Shown: positions 7,813 through 22,400 of the stretch, piece by piece
Position numbering within the stretch: the first letter of the stretch is position 1
Layout: every line of letters starts with the position of its first letter
Assembly (NCBI GenBank): GCA_948099385.1
Contig: CANUEZ040000159.1
Coordinates: 7,086,501-7,150,500 of the forward strand
DNA length: 64,000 nt
Reading direction: 5' to 3'
Source: Fasciola hepatica
Taxonomy: Eukaryota; Platyhelminthes; Trematoda; Plagiorchiida; Fasciolidae
The notes under the pieces: generated by a model
The model's input: the letters and a program-made list of their open reading frames with translations, nothing else
What the model was told of the DNA's origin: nothing
Databases searched by the model: none
Position numbers and translations under genes: made by a program

Positions 7813-10800
7813 CTTTTCAATGGTGAGTTGAGCGTTCAAGCTGCATGATGAATCATATCATATACAAATCTAATCTCCTACAACTCAATTGCAAACAGTA
7901 ACCAAGCTGTGTAGGTTTTTCAAAACGGAATGCGTTCGTTGTACTTAGGCCCCTACAGAGAAGTCCTCCATCATAGGAGTGGATCGCTGTGTGGGAAGCG
8001 GGTTGTTACCGTTCGAAGCCAGTGACGGAAGGGTGCTATATCATGTAGTGTAGATGTTGAACAAACCGTTGAGAGCCAGCCCGGATAGCCTTGTGGTTAA
8101 GGTGTTCGATTCACAATCGTTCACCCCGGGTTCGCGTCCCCGTGGGTGCTCCATGGACGTGCACTGCTGATGATTCCCAACAAGGATGAAACAGCTGTAC
8201 AGTGCTTCCATGCTTTTCAATGGTGAGTTGAGCGTTCAAGCTGCATGATGAATCATATCATATACAAATCTAATCTCCTACAACTCAATTGCAAACAGTA
8301 ACCAAGCTGTGTAGGTTATTCATAACGGAATGCGTTCGTTGTACTTAGGCCCCTACAGAGAAGTCATCCATCATAGGAGTGGATCGCTGTGTGGGAAGCG
8401 GGTTGTTACCGTTCGAAGCCAGTGACGGAAGGGTGCTATATCATGTAGTGTAGATGTTGAACAAACCGTTGAGAGCCAGCCCGGATAGCCTTGTGGTTAA
8501 GGTGTTCGATTCACAATCGTTCACCCCGGGTTCGAGTCCCCGTGTGTGCTCCATGGATGTGCACTGCTGATGATTCCCAACAAGGATGAAACAGCTGTAC
8601 AGTGCTTCCATGCTTTTCAATGGTGAGTTGAGCGTTCAAGCTGCATGATGAATCATATCATATACAAATCTAATTTCCTACAACTCAATTGCAAACAGTC
8701 ACCAAGCTGTGTAGGTTGTTCATAACGGAATGCGTTCGTTGTACTTAGGCCCCTACAGAGAAGTCATCCATCATAGGAGTGGATCGCTGTGTGGGAAGCG
8801 GATTGTTACCGTTCGAAGCCAGTGACGGAAGGGTGCTATATCATGTAGTGTAGATGTTCAACAAACCGTTGAGAGCCAGCCCGGATAGCCTTGTGGTTAA
8901 GGTGTTCGATTCACAATCGTTCTCCCCTGGTTAGAGTCCCCGTGTGTGCTCCATGGATGTGCACTGCTGATGATTCCCAACAAGGATGAAACAGCTGTAC
9001 AGTGCTTCCATGCTTTTCAATGGTGAGTTGAGCGTTCAAGCTGCATGATGAATCATATCATATACAAATCTAATCTCCTACAACTCAATTGCAAACAGTA
9101 ACCAAGCTGTGTAGGTTGTTCATAACGGAATGCGTTCGTTGTACTTAGGCCCCTACAGAGAAGTCATCCATCATAGGAGTGGATCGCTGTGTGGGAAGCG
9201 GGTTGTTACCGTTCGAAGCCAGTGACGGAAGGGTGCTATATCATGTAGTGTAGATGTTGAACAAACCGTTGAGAGCCAGCCCGGATAGCCTTGTGGTTAA
9301 GGTGTTCGATTCACAATCGTTCAATCCAACCCTTGTTCGAGTCCCCGTGGGTGCTCCATGGATGTGCACTGCTGATGATTCCCAACAAAGATGAAACAGC
9401 TGTACAGTGCTTCCATGCTTTTCAATGGTGAGTTGAGCGTTCAAGCTGCATGATGAATCATATCATATACAAATCTAATCTCCTACAACTCAATTGCAAA
9501 CAGTAACCAAGCTGTGTAGGTTGTTCATAACGGAATGCGTTCGTTGTACTTAGGCCCCTACAGAGAAGTCATCCATCATAGGAGTGGATCGCTGTGTGGG
9601 AAGCGGGGTGTTACCGTTCGAAGCCAGTGACGGAAGGGTGCTATATCATGTAGTGTAGATGTTGAACAAACCGTTGAGAGCCAGCCCGAATAGCCTTGTG
9701 GTTAAGGTGTTCGATTCACAATCGTTCACCCCGGGTTCGAGTCCCCGTGGGGGCTCGGTGGATGTGCACTGCTGATGATTCCCAACAAGGATGAAACAGC
9801 TGTACAGTGCTTCCATGCTTTTCAATGGTGAGTTGAGCGTTCAAGCTGCATGATGAATCATATCATATACAAATCTAATCTCCTACAACTCAATTGCAAA
9901 CAGTAATCAAGCTGTGTAGGTTGTTCATAAGGGAATGCGTTCGTTGTACTTAGGCCCCTACAGAGAAGTCATCCATCATAGGAGTGGATCGCTGTGTGGG
10001 AAGCGGGTTGTTACCGTTCGAAGCCAGTGACGGAAGGGTGCTATATCATGTAGTGTAGATGTTGAACAAACCGTTGAGAGCCAGCCCGGATAGCCTTGTG
10101 GTTAAGGTGTTCGATTCACAATCGTTCAATCAAACCCTTGTTCGAGTCCCCGTGGGGGCTCCATGGATGTGCACTGCTGATGATTCCCAACAAGGATGAA
10201 ACAGCTGTACAGTGCTTCCATGATTTTCAATGGTGAGTTGAGCGTTCAAGCTGCATGATGAATCATATCATATACAAATCTAATCTCCTACAACTCAATT
10301 GCAAACAGTAACCAAGCTGTGTAGGTTGTTCATAACGGAATGCGTTCGTTGTACTTAGGCGCCTACAGAGAAGTCATCCATCATAGTAGTCGATCGCTGT
10401 GTGGGAAGCGGGTTGTTACCGTTCGAAGCCAGTGACGGAAGGGTGCTATATCATGTAGTGTAGATGTTGAACAAACCGTTGAGAGCCAGCCCGGATAGCC
10501 TTGTGGTTAAGGTGTTCGATTCACAATCTTTCACCCCGGGTTCGAGTTCCCGTGGGTGCTCCATGGATGTGCACTGCTGATGATTCCCAACAAGGATGAA
10601 ACAGCTGTACAGTGCTTCCATGCTTTTCAATGGTGAGTTGAGCGTTCAAGCTGCATGATGAATCATATCATACACAAATCTAATCTCCTACAACTCAATT
10701 GCAAACAGTAACCAAGCTGTGTAGGTTGTTCATAACGGAATGCGTTCGTTGTACTTAGGCCCCTACAGAGAAGTCATCCATCATAGGAGTGGATCGCTGT

Positions 10801-13800
10801 GTGGGAAGCGGGTTGTTACCGTTCGAAGCCAGTGACGGAAGGGTGCTATATCATGTAGTGTAGATGTTCAACAAACCGTTGAGAGCCAGCCCGGATAGCC
10901 TTGTGGTTAAGGTGTTCGATTCACAATCGTTCACCCCGGGTTCGAGTCCCCGTGGGTGCTCCATGGATGTGCATTGCTGATGATTCCCAACAAGGATGAA
11001 ACAGCTGTACAGTGCTTCCATGCTTTTCAATGGTGAGTTGAGCGTTCAAGCTGCATGATGAATCATATCATATACAAATCTAATCTCCTACAACTCAATT
11101 GCAAACAGTAACCAAGCTGTGTAGGTTGTTCATAACGGAATGCGTTCGTTGTACTCAGGCCCCTACAGAGAAGTCATCCATCATAGGAGTGGATCGCTGT
11201 GTGGGAAGCGGGTTGTTACCGTTCGAAGCCAGTGACGGAAGGGTGCTATATCATGTAGTGTAGATGTTCAACAAACCGTTGAGAGCCAGCCCGGATAGCC
11301 TTGTGGTTAAGGTGTTCGATTCACAATCGTTCACCCCGGGTTCGAGTCCCCGTGGGTGCTCCATGGATGTGCACTGCTGATGATTCCCAACAAGGATGAA
11401 ACAGCTGTACAGTGCTTCCATGCTTTTCAATGGTGAGTTGAGCGTTCAAACTGCATGATGAATCATATCATATACAAATCTAATCTCCTACAACTCAATT
11501 GCAAACAGTAACCAAGCTGTGTGGGTTGTTCATAACGGAATGCCTTCGTTGTACTCAGGCCCCTACAGAGAAGTCATCCATCATAGGAGTGGATCGCTGT
11601 GTGGGAAGCGGGTTGTTACCGTTCGAAGCCAGTGACGGAAGGGTGCTATATCATGTAGTGTAGATGTTGAACAAACCGTTGAGAGCCAGCCCGGATAGCC
11701 TTGTGGTTAAGGTGTTCGATTCACAATCGTTCACCCCGGGTTCGCGTCCCCGTGGGTGCTCCATGGATGTGCACTGCTGATGATTCCCAACAAGGATGAA
11801 ACAGCTGTACAGTGCTTCCATGCTTTTCAATGGTGAGTTGAGCGTTCAAGCTGCATGATGAATCATATCATATACAAATCTAATCTCCTACAACTCAATT
11901 GCAAACAGTAATCAAGCTGTGTAGGTTGTTCATAACGGAATGCGTTCGTTGTACTTAGGCCCCTACAGAGAAGTCATCCATCATAGGAGTGGATCGCTGT
12001 GTGGGAAGCGGGTTGTTACCGTTCAAAGCCAGTGACGGAAGGGTGCTATATCATGTAGTGTAGATGTTCAACAAACCGTTGAGAGCCAGCCCGGATAGCC
12101 TTGTGGTTAAGGTGTTCGATTCACAATCGTTCACCCCGGGTTCGAGTCCCCGTGGGGGCTCCATGGATGTGCACTGCTGATGATTCCCAACAAGGATGAA
12201 ACAGCTGTACAGTGCTTCCATGCTTTTCAATGGTGAGTTGAGCGTTCAAGCTGCATGATGAATCATATCATATACAAATCTAATCTCCTACAACTCAATT
12301 GCAAACAGTAACCAAGCTGTGTAGGTTGTTCATAACGGAATGCCTTCGTTGTACTTAGGCCCCTACAGAGAAGTCATCCATCATAGGAGTGGATCGCTGT
12401 GTGGGAAGCGGGTTGTTACCGTTCGAAGCCAGTGACGGAAGGGTGCTATATCATGTAGTGTAGATGTTGAACAAACCGTTGAGAGCCAGCCCGGATAGCC
12501 TTGTGGTTAAGGTGTTCGATTCACAATCGTTCACCCAGGGTTCGCGTCCCCGTGGGTGCTCCATGGACGTGCACTGCTGATGATTCCCAACAAGGATGAA
12601 ACAGCTGTACAGTGCTTCCATGCTTTTCAATGGTGAGTTGAGCGTTCAAGCTGCATGATGAATCATATCATATACAAATCTAATCTCCTACAACTCAATT
12701 GCAAACAGTAACCAAGCTGTGTAGGTTGTTCATAACGGAATGCGTTCGTTGTACTTAGGCGCCTACAGAGAATTCATCCATCATAGGAGTGGATCGCTGT
12801 GTGGGAAGCGGATTGTTACCGTTCAAAGCCAGTGACGGAAGGGTGCTATATCATGTAGTGTAGATGTTAAACAAACCGTTGAGAGCCAGCCCGGATAGCC
12901 TTGTGGTTAAGGTGTTCGATTCACAATCGTTCACCCCGGGTTCGAGTCCCCGTGGGTGCTCCATGGATGTGCACTGCTGATGATTCCCAACAAGGATGAA
13001 ACAGCTGTACAGTGCTTCCATGCTTTTCAATGGTGAGTTGAGCGTTCAAGCTGCATGATGAATCATATCATATACAAATCTAATCTCCTACAACTCAATT
13101 GCAAACAGTAACCAAGCTGTGTAGGTTGTTCATAACGGAATGCGTTCGTTGTACTTAGGCCCCTACAGAGAAGTCATCCATCATAGGAGTGGATCGCTGT
13201 GTGTGAAGCGGGTTGTTACCGTTCGAAGCCAGTGACGGAAGGGTGCTATATCATGTAGTGTAGATGTTCAACAAACCGTTGAGAGCCAGCCCGGATAGCC
13301 TTGTGGTTAAGGTGTTCGATTCACAATCGTTCACCCCGGGTTCGAGTCCCCGTGGGTGCTTCATGGATGTGCACTACTGATGATTCCCAACAAGGATGAA
13401 ACAGCTGTACAGTGCTTCCATGCTTTTCAATGGTGAGTTGAGCGTTCAAGCTGCATGATGAATCATATCATATACAAATCTAATCTCCTACAACTCAATT
13501 GCAAACAGTAACCAAGCTGTGTAGGTTGTTCATAACGGAATGCGTTCGTTGTACTTAGGCCCCTACAGAGAAGTCATCCATGATAGGAGTGGATCGCTGT
13601 GTGGGAAGCGGGTTGTTACCGTTCGAAGCCAGTGAAGGAAGGGTGCTATATCATGTAGTGTAGATGTTGAACAAACCGTTGAGAGCCAGCCCGGATAGCC
13701 TTGTGGTTAAGGTGTTCGATTCACAATCGTTCACCCCGGGTTCGAGTCCCCGTGGGTGCTCCATGGATGTGCACTGCTGATGATTCCCAACAAGGATGAA

Positions 13801-16800
13801 ACTGCTGTACAGTGCTTCCATGATTTTCAATGGTGAGTTGAGCGTTCAAGCTGCATGATGAATCATATCATATACAAATCTAATCTCCTACAACTCAATT
13901 GCAAACAGTAACCAAGCTGTGTAGGTTGTTCATAACGGAATGCCTTCGTTGTACTTAGGCCCCTACAGAGAAGTCATCCATCATAGGAGTGGATCGCTGT
14001 GTGTGAAGCGGGTTGTTACCGTTCGAAGCCAGTGACGGAAGGGTGCTATATCATGTAGTGTAGATGTTGAACAAACCGTTGAGAGCCAGCCCGGATAGCC
14101 TTGTGGTTAAGGTGTTCGATTCACAATCGTTCACCCCGGGTTAGAGTCCCCGTGGGTGCTTCATGGATGTGCACTACTGATGATTCCCAACAAGGATGAA
14201 ACAGCTGTACAGTGCTTCCATGCTTTTCAATGGTGAGTTGAGCGTTCAAGCTGCATGATGAATCATATCATATACAAATCTAATCTCCTACAACTCAATT
14301 GCAAACAGTAACCAAGCTGTGTAGGTTGTTCATAACGGAATGCCTTCGTTGTACTTAGGCCCCTACAGAGAAGTCATCGATCATAGGAGTGGATCGCTGT
14401 GTGGGAAGCGGGTTGTTACCGTTCGAAGCCAGTGACGGAAGGGTGCTATATCATGTAGTGTAGATGTTGAACAAACCGTTGAGAGCCAGCCCGGATAGCC
14501 TTGTGGTTAAGGTGTTCGATTCACAATCGTTCAATCCAACCCATGTTCGAGTCCCCGTGGGTGCTCCATGGATGTGCACTGCTGATGATTCCCAACAAGG
14601 ATGAAACAGCTGTACAGTGCTTCCATGCTTTTCAATGGTGAGTTGAGCGTTCAAGCTGCATGATGAATCATATCATATACAAATCTAATCTCCTACAACT
14701 CAATTGCAAACAGTAATCAAGCTGTGTAGGTTGTTCATAACGGAATGCCTTCGTTGTACTTAGGCCCCTACAGAGAAGTCATCCATCATAGGAGTGGATC
14801 GCTGTGTGGGAAGCGGGTTGTTACCGTTCGAAGCCAGTGACGGAAGGGTGCTATATCATGTAGTGTAGATGTTGAACAAACCGTTGAGAGCCAGCCCGGA
14901 TAGCCTTGTGGTTAAGGTGTTCGATTCACAATCGTTCTCCCCTGGTTCGAGTCCCCGTGTGTGCTCCATGGATGTGCACTGCTGATGATTCCCAACAAGG
15001 ATGAAACAGCTGTACAGTGCTTCCATGCTTTTCAATGGTGAGTTGAGCGTTCAAGCTGCATGATGAATCATATCATATACAAATCTAATCTCCTACAACT
15101 CAATTGCAAACAGTAATCAAGGTGTGTAGGTTGTTCATAACGGAATGCGTTCGTTGTACTTAGGCCCCTACAGAGAAGTCATCCATGATAGGAGTGGATC
15201 GCTGTGTGGGAAGCGGGTTGTTACCGTTCGAAGCCAGTGACGGAAGGGTGCTATATCATGTAGTGTAGATGTTGAACAAACCGTTGAGAGCCAGCCCGGA
15301 TAGCCTTGTGGTTAAGGTGTTCGATTCACAATCGTTCACCCCGGGTTCGAGTCCCCGTGTGTGCTCCATGGATGTGCACTGCTGATGATTCCCAACAAGG
15401 ATGAAACAGCTGTACAGTGCTTCCATGCTTTTCAATGGTGAGTTGAGCGTTCAAGCTGCATGATGAATCATATCATATACAAATCTAATCTCCTACAACT
15501 CAATTGCAAACAGTAACCAAGCTGTGTAGGTTTTTCAAAACGGAATGCGTTCGTTGTACTTAGGCCCCTACAGAGAAGTCCTCCATCATAGGAGTGGATC
15601 GCTGTGTGGGAAGCGGGTTGTTACCGTTCGAAGCCAGTGACGGAAGGGTGCTATATCATGTAGTGTAGATGTTGAACAAACCGTTGAGAGCCAGCCCGGA
15701 TAGCCTTGTGGTTAAGGTGTTCGATTCACAATCGTTCACCCCGGGTTCGCGTCCCCGTGGGTGCTCCATGGACGTGCACTGCTGATGATTCCCAACAAGG
15801 ATGAAACAGCTGTACAGTGCTTCCATGCTTTTCAATGGTGAGTTGAGCGTTCAAGCTGCATGATGAATCATATCATATACAAATCTAATCTCCTACAACT
15901 CAATTGCAAACAGTAACCAAGCTGTGTAGGTTGTTCATAACGGAATGCCTTCGTTGTACTGAGGCCCCTACAGAGAAGTCATCCATCATAGGAGTGGATC
16001 GCTGTGTGGGAAGCGGGTTGTTACCGTTCGAAGCCAGTGACGGAAGGGTGCTATATCATGTAGTGTAGATGTTGAACAAACCGTTGAGAGCCAGCCCGGA
16101 TAGCCTTGTGGTTAAGGTGTTCGATTCACAATCGTTCACCCCGGGTTCGCGTCCCCGTGGGTGCTCCATGGACGTGCACTGCTGATGATTCCCAAGAAGG
16201 ATGAAACAGCTGTACAGTGCTTCCATGCTTTTCAATGGTGAGTTGAGCGTTCAAGCTGCATGATGAATCATATCATATACAAATCTAATCTCCTACAACT
16301 CAATTGCAAACAGTAACCAAGCTGTGTAGGTTGTTCATAACGGAATGCCTTCGTTGTACTTACGCCCCTACAGAGAAGTCATCCATCATAGGAGTGGATC
16401 GCTGTGTGGGAAGCGGATTGTTACCGTTCAAAGCCAGTGACGGAAGGGTGCTATATCATGTAATGTAGATGTTGAACAAACCGTTGAGAGCCAGCCCGGA
16501 TAGCCTTGTGGTTAAGGTGTTCGATTCACAATCGTTCACCCCGGGTTCGAGTCCCCGTGGGTGCTCCATGGATGTGCACTGCTGATGATTCCCAACAAGG
16601 ATGAAACAGCTGTACAGTGCTTCCATGCTTTTCAATGGTGAGTTGAGCGTTCAAACTGCATGATGAATCATATCATATACAAATCTAATCTCCTACAACT
16701 CAATTGCAAACAGTAATCAAGCTGTGTAGGTTGTTCATAACGGAATGCCTTCGTTGTACTTAGGCCCCTACAGAGAAGTCATCCATCATAGGAGTGGATC

Positions 16801-17366
16801 GCTGTGTGGGAAGCGGATTGTTACCGTTCAAAGCCAGTGACGGAAGGGTGCTATATCATGTAGTGTAGATGTTGAACAAACCGTTGAGAGCCAGCCCGGA
16901 TAGCCTTGTGGTTAAGGTGTTCGATTCACAATCGTTCACCCCGGGTTCGAGTCCCCGTGGGTGCTCCATGGATGTGCACTGCTGATGATTCCCAACAAGG
17001 ATGAAACAGCTGTACAGTGCTTCCATGCTTTTCAATGGTGAGTTGAGCGTTCAAGCTGCATGATGAATCATATCATATACAAATCTAATCTCCTACAACT
17101 CAATTGCAAACAGTAATCAAGCTGTGTAGGTTGTTCATAACGGAATGCCTTCGTTGTACTGAGGCCCCTACAGAGATGTCATCCATCATAGGAGTGGATC
17201 GCTGTATGGGAAGCGGATTGTTACCGTTCAAAGCCAGTGACGGAAGGGTGCTATATCATGTAGTGTAGATGTTCAACAAACCGCTGAGAGCCAGCCCGGA
17301 TAGCCTTGTGGTTAAGGTGTTCGATTCACAATCGTTCACCCCTTGTTCGAGTTCCCGTGTGTGCTC

Positions 17367-17427
17367 CATGGATGTGCACTGCTGATAATTCCCAACATGG
17401 ATGAAACAGCTGTACAGTGCTTCCATG
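17367..17427 (+). ncRNA. Defective hammerhead copy (G8 to A)
   Basis: Unit 44. The core box reads CTGATAA, replacing the conserved G8 (17387), a residue directly involved in catalysis in the hammerhead family. The stem II loop also differs (CAACAT). Cleavage is not expected from this copy. Confidence 0.8.
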
Positions 17428-18898
17428 CTTTTCAATGGTGAGTTGAGCGTTCAAGCTGCATGATGAATCATATCATATACAAATCGAATCTCCTACAACT
17501 CAATTGCAAACAGTAACCAAGCTGTGTAGGTTGTTCATAACGGAATGCGTTCGTTGTACTTAGGCCCCTACAGAGAAGTCATCCATCATAGGAGTGGATC
17601 GCTGTGTGGGAAGCGGGTTGTTACCGTTCGAAGCCAGTGACGGAAGGGTGCTATATCATGTAGTGTAGATGTTGAACAAACCGTTGAGAGCCAGCCCGGA
17701 TAGCCTTGTGGTTAAGGTGTTTGATTCACAATCGTTCACCCCGGGTTCGAGTCCCCGTGGGTGCTTCATGGATGTGCACTGCTGATGATTCTCAACAAGG
17801 ATGAAACAGCTGTACAGTGCTTCCATGCTTTTCAATGGTGAGTTGAGCGTTCAAGCTGCATGATGAATCATATCATATACAAATCTAATCTCCTACAACT
17901 CAATTGCAAACAGTAACCAAGCTGTGTAGGTTGTTCATAACGGAATGCCTTCGTTGTACTTAGGCGCCTACAGAGAAGTCATCCATCATAGGAGTGGATC
18001 GCTGTGTGGGAAGCGGGTTGTTACCGTTCGAAGCCGGTGACGGAAGGGTGCTATATCATGTAGTGTAGATGTTGAACAAACCGTTGAGAGCCAGCCCGGA
18101 TAGCCTTGTGGTTAAGGTGTTCGATTGACAGTCGTTAAATCCAATCCTTTTTCGAGTCCCCGTGTGGGCTCGGTGGATGTGCACTGCTGATGATTCTCAA
18201 CAAGGATGAAACAGCTGTACAGTGCTTCCATGCTTTTCAATGGTGAGTTGAGCGTTCAAGCTGCATGATGAATCATATCGTATACAAATCTAATCTCTTA
18301 CAACTCAATTGCAAACAGTAACCAAGCTGTGTAGGTTGTTCATAACGGAATGCGTTCGTTGTACTTAGGCCCCTACAGGGAAGTCATCGATCATCGGAGT
18401 GGATCGCTGTGTGGGAAGCGGGTTGTTACCGTTCGAAGCCAGTGACGGAAGGGTGCTATATCATGTAGTGTAGATGTTGAACAAACCGTTGAGAGCCAGC
18501 CCGGATAGCCTTGTGGTTAAGGTGTTTGATTCACAATCGTTCACCCCGGGTTCGAGTCCCCGTGTGTGCTCCATGGATGTGCACTGCTGATGATTCCCAA
18601 CAAGGATGAAACAGCTGTACAGTGCTTCCATGCTTTTCAATGGTGAGTTGAGCGTTCAAGCTGCATGATGAATCATATCGTATACAAATCTAATCTGCTA
18701 CAACTCCATTGCAAACAGTAACCAAGCTGTGTAGGTTGTTCATAACGGAATGCGTTCGTTGTACTTAGGCCCCTACAGAGAAGTCATCCATCATAGGAGT
18801 GGATCGCTGTGTGGGAAGCGGGTTGTTACCGTTCGAAGCCAGTGACGGGAGGGTGCTATATCATGTAGTGTAGATGTTGAACAAACCGTTGAGAGCCA

Positions 18899-18978
18899 GC
18901 CCGGATAGCCTTGTGGATAATGTGTTCGATTGACAGTCGTTTAATCCAACCCTAGTTCGAGTCCCTGTGGGGACTCGG
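18899..18978 (+). other. tRNA-like head, GAC-anticodon variant
   Basis: Unit 48. The anticodon stem CGA/TCG is kept, but the loop is TTGACAG, giving GAC at 34-36 (18932-18934) in place of CAC. The region before the T-loop is TTTAATCCAACCCTAG, five bases longer than the main class, and CCA after the discriminator is replaced by CGG. Similar heads occur in units 20036, 22051, 24071, 30093, 31703 and 32918. GAC is also a valine anticodon, but stem decay argues against decoding function. Confidence 0.65.
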
Positions 18979-19376
18979 TGGATGTGCACTGCTGATGATT
19001 CCCAACAAGGATGAAACAGCTGTACAGTGCGTCCATGCTTTTCAATGGTGAGTTGAGCGTTCAAGCTGCATGATGAATCATATCATATACAAATCTAATC
19101 TCCTACAACTCAATTGCAAACAGTAACCAAGCTGTGTAGGTTATTCAAAACGGAATGCCTTCGTTGTACTTAGGCCCCTATAGAGAAGTCATCGATCATC
19201 GGAGTCGATCGCTGTGTGGGAAGCGGGTTGTTACCGTTCGAAGCCAGTGACGGAAGGGTGCTATATCATGTAGTGTAGATGTTGAACAAACCGTTGAGAG
19301 CCAGCCCGGATAGCCTTGTGGTTAAGGTGTTTGATTCACAATCGTTCACCCCGGGTTCGATTCCCCGTGGGTGCTC

Positions 19377-19437
19377 CATGGATGTGCACTGCTGATGATT
19401 CCCAACAAGGATGAAACAGCTGTTTAGTGCTTCCATG
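19377..19437 (+). ncRNA. Hammerhead copy with altered cleavage site (H17 = U)
   Basis: Unit 49. After stem III the sequence is TGTTTAGTGC, so H17 is U (19424) and position 1.1 is U (19425), giving a G-U pair at the base of stem I. U at 17 is tolerated by the family but usually slower than C or A. Confidence 0.65.
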
Positions 19438-22400
19438 CTTTTCAATGGTGAGTTGAGCGTTCAAGCTGCATGATGAATCATATCATATACAAATCTAATC
19501 TGCTACAACTCCATTGCAAACAGTAACCAAGCTGTGTAGGTTGTTCTTAAGGTAATGCCTTCGTTGTACTTAGGCGCCTATAGAGAAGTCATCGATCATC
19601 GGAGTGGATCGCTGTGTGGGAAGCGGGTTGTTACCGTTCGAAGCCAGTGACGGAAGGGTGCTATATCATGTAGTGTAGATGTTGAACAAACCGTTGAGAG
19701 CCAGCCCGGATAGCCTTGTGGTTAAGGTGTTCGATTCACAATCGTTCACCCCGGGTTCGAGTCCCCGTGTGTGCTCCATGGATGTGCACTGCTGATGATT
19801 CCCAACAAGGATGAAACAGCTGTACAGTGCTTCCATGCTTTTCAATGGTGAGTTGAGCGTTCAAGCTGCATGATGAATCATATCGTATACAAATCTAATC
19901 TCTTACAACTCAATTGCAAACAGTAACCAAGCTGTGTAGGTTGTTCATAACGGAATGCCTTCGTTGAACTTAGGCCCCTACAAAGAAGTCATCCATCAAA
20001 GGAGTGGATCGCTGTGTGGGAAGCGGGTTGTTACCGTTCGAAGCCAGTGACGGAAGGGTGCTATATCATGTAGTGTAGATGTTCAACAAACCGTGGAGAG
20101 CCAGCCCGGATAGCCTTGTGGATAATGTGTTCGATTGACAGTCGTTTAATCCAACCCTAGTTCGAGTCCCTGTGGTTACTCGGTGGATGTGCACTGCTGA
20201 TGATTCCCAACAAGGATGAAACAGCTGTACAGTGCGTCCATGCTTTTCAATGGTGAGTTGAGCGTTCAAGCTGCATGATGAATCATATCATATACAAATC
20301 TAATCTCCTACAACTCAATTGCAAACAGTAACCAAGCTGTGTAGGTTATTCAAAACGGAATGCCTTCGTTGTACTTAGGCCCCTACAGAGAAGTCATCCA
20401 TCATAGGAGTGGATCGCTGTGTGGGAAGCGGGTTGTTACCGTTCGAAGCCAGTGACGGAAGGGTGCTATATCATGTAGTGTAGATGTTGAACAAACCGTT
20501 GAGAGCCAGCCCGGATAGCCTTGTGGTTAAGGTGTTCGATTCACAATCGTTCTCCCCTGGTTCGAGTTCCCGTGGGTGCTCCATGGATGTGCACTGCTGA
20601 TGATTCCCAACAAGGATGAAACAGCTGTACAGTGCTTCCATGCTTTTCAATGGTGAGTTGAGCGTTCAAGCTGCATGATGAATCATATCATACACAAATC
20701 TAATCTCCTACAACTCAATTGCAAACAGTAACCAAGCTGTGTAGGTTGTTCATAACGGAATGCGTTCGTTGTACTTAGGCCCCTACAGAGAAGTCATCCA
20801 TCATAGGAGTGGATCGCTGTGTGGGAAGCGGATTGGTACCGTTCGAAGCCAGTGACGGAAGGGTGCTATATCATGTAGTGTAGATGTTGAACAAACCGTT
20901 GAGAGCCAGCCCGGATAGCCTTGTGGTTAAGGTGTTCGATTCACAATCGTTCACCCCGGGTTCGAGTCCCCGTGGGTGCTCCATGGATGTGCACTGCTGA
21001 TGATTCCCAACAAGGATGAAACAGCTGTACAGTGCTTCCATGCTTTTCAATGGTGAGTTGAGCGTTCAAGCTGCATGATGAATCATATCATATACAAATC
21101 TAATCTCCTACAACTCAATTGCAAACAGTAACCAAGCTGTGTAGGTTGTTCATAACGGAATGCCTTCGTTGTACTTAGGCGCCTATAGAGAAGTCATCGA
21201 TCATCGGAGTGGATCGCTGTGTGGGAAGCGGGTTGTTACCGTTCGAAGCCAGTGACGGAAGGGTGCTATATCATGTAGTGTAGATGTTCAACAAACCGTT
21301 GAGAGCCAGCCCGGATAGCCTTGTGATTAAGGTGTTCGATTCACAATCGTTCAATCAAACCCTTGTTCGAGTCCCCGTGGGTGCTCCATGGATGTGCACT
21401 GCTGATGATTCCCAACAAGGATGAAACAGCTGTACAGTGCTTCCATGCTTTTCAATGGTGAGTTGAGCGTTCAAGCTGCATGATGAATCATATCATATAC
21501 AAATCTAATCTCCTACAACTCAATTGCAAACAGTAACCAAGCTGTGTAGGTTGTTCATAACGGAATGCCTTCGTTGTACTTAGGCGCCTACAGAGAAGTC
21601 ATCCATCATAGGAGTGGATCGCTGTGTGGGAAGCGGGTTGTTACCGTTCGAAGCCGGTGACGGAAGGGTGCTATATCATGTAGTGTAGATGTTGAACAAA
21701 CCGTTGAGAGCCAGCCCGGATAGCCTTGTGGTTAAGGTGTTCGATTGACAGTCCTTAAATCCAATCATTTTTCGAGTCCCCGTGGGTGCTCCATGGATGT
21801 GCACTGCTGATGATTCTCAACAAGGATGAAACAGCTGTACAGTGCTTCCATGCTTTTCAATGGTGAGTTGAGCGTTCAAGCTGCATGATGAATCATATCA
21901 TATACAAATCTAATCTCCTACAACTCAATTGCAAACAGTAACCAAGCTGTGTAGGTTGTTCATAACGGAATGCCTTCGTTGTACTCAGGCCCCTACAGAG
22001 AAGTCATCCATCATAGGTGTGGATCGCTGTGTGGGAAGCGGGTTGTTACCGTTCAAAGCCAGTGACGGAAGGGTGCTATATCATGTAGTGTAGATGTTCA
22101 AGAAACCGTTGAGAGCCAGCCCGGATAGCCTTGTGGATAAGGTGTTCGATTGACAGTCGTTTAATCCAACCCTAGTTCGAGTCCCTTTGGGGACTCGGTG
22201 GATGTGCACTGCTGATGATTCCCAACAAGGATGAAACAGCTGTACAGTGCGTCCATGCTTTTCAATGGTGAGTTGAGCGTTCAAGCTGCATGATGAATCA
22301 TATCATATACAAATCTAATCTCCTACAACTCAATTGCAAACAGTAACCAAGCTGTGTAGGTTGTTCATAACGGAATGCGTTCGTTGAACTTAGGCCCCTA

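Larger units (their letters stand above)
1..18025 (+). repeat. Block 1: mainly 400-bp units
   Basis: Units 1-45, of which only units starting at 401, 3206, 9211, 10016 and 14421 are 405 bp. Heads are almost all of the CACCCCGGG type with a CAC anticodon loop. Common alternating markers are GTTCAACAAA/GTTGAACAAA in the leader and GTGGGTGCT/GTGTGTGCT/GTGGGGGCT at the head-ribozyme junction. No cassette hairpin subfamily is present. Nothing other than the satellite is seen. Confidence 0.9.
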
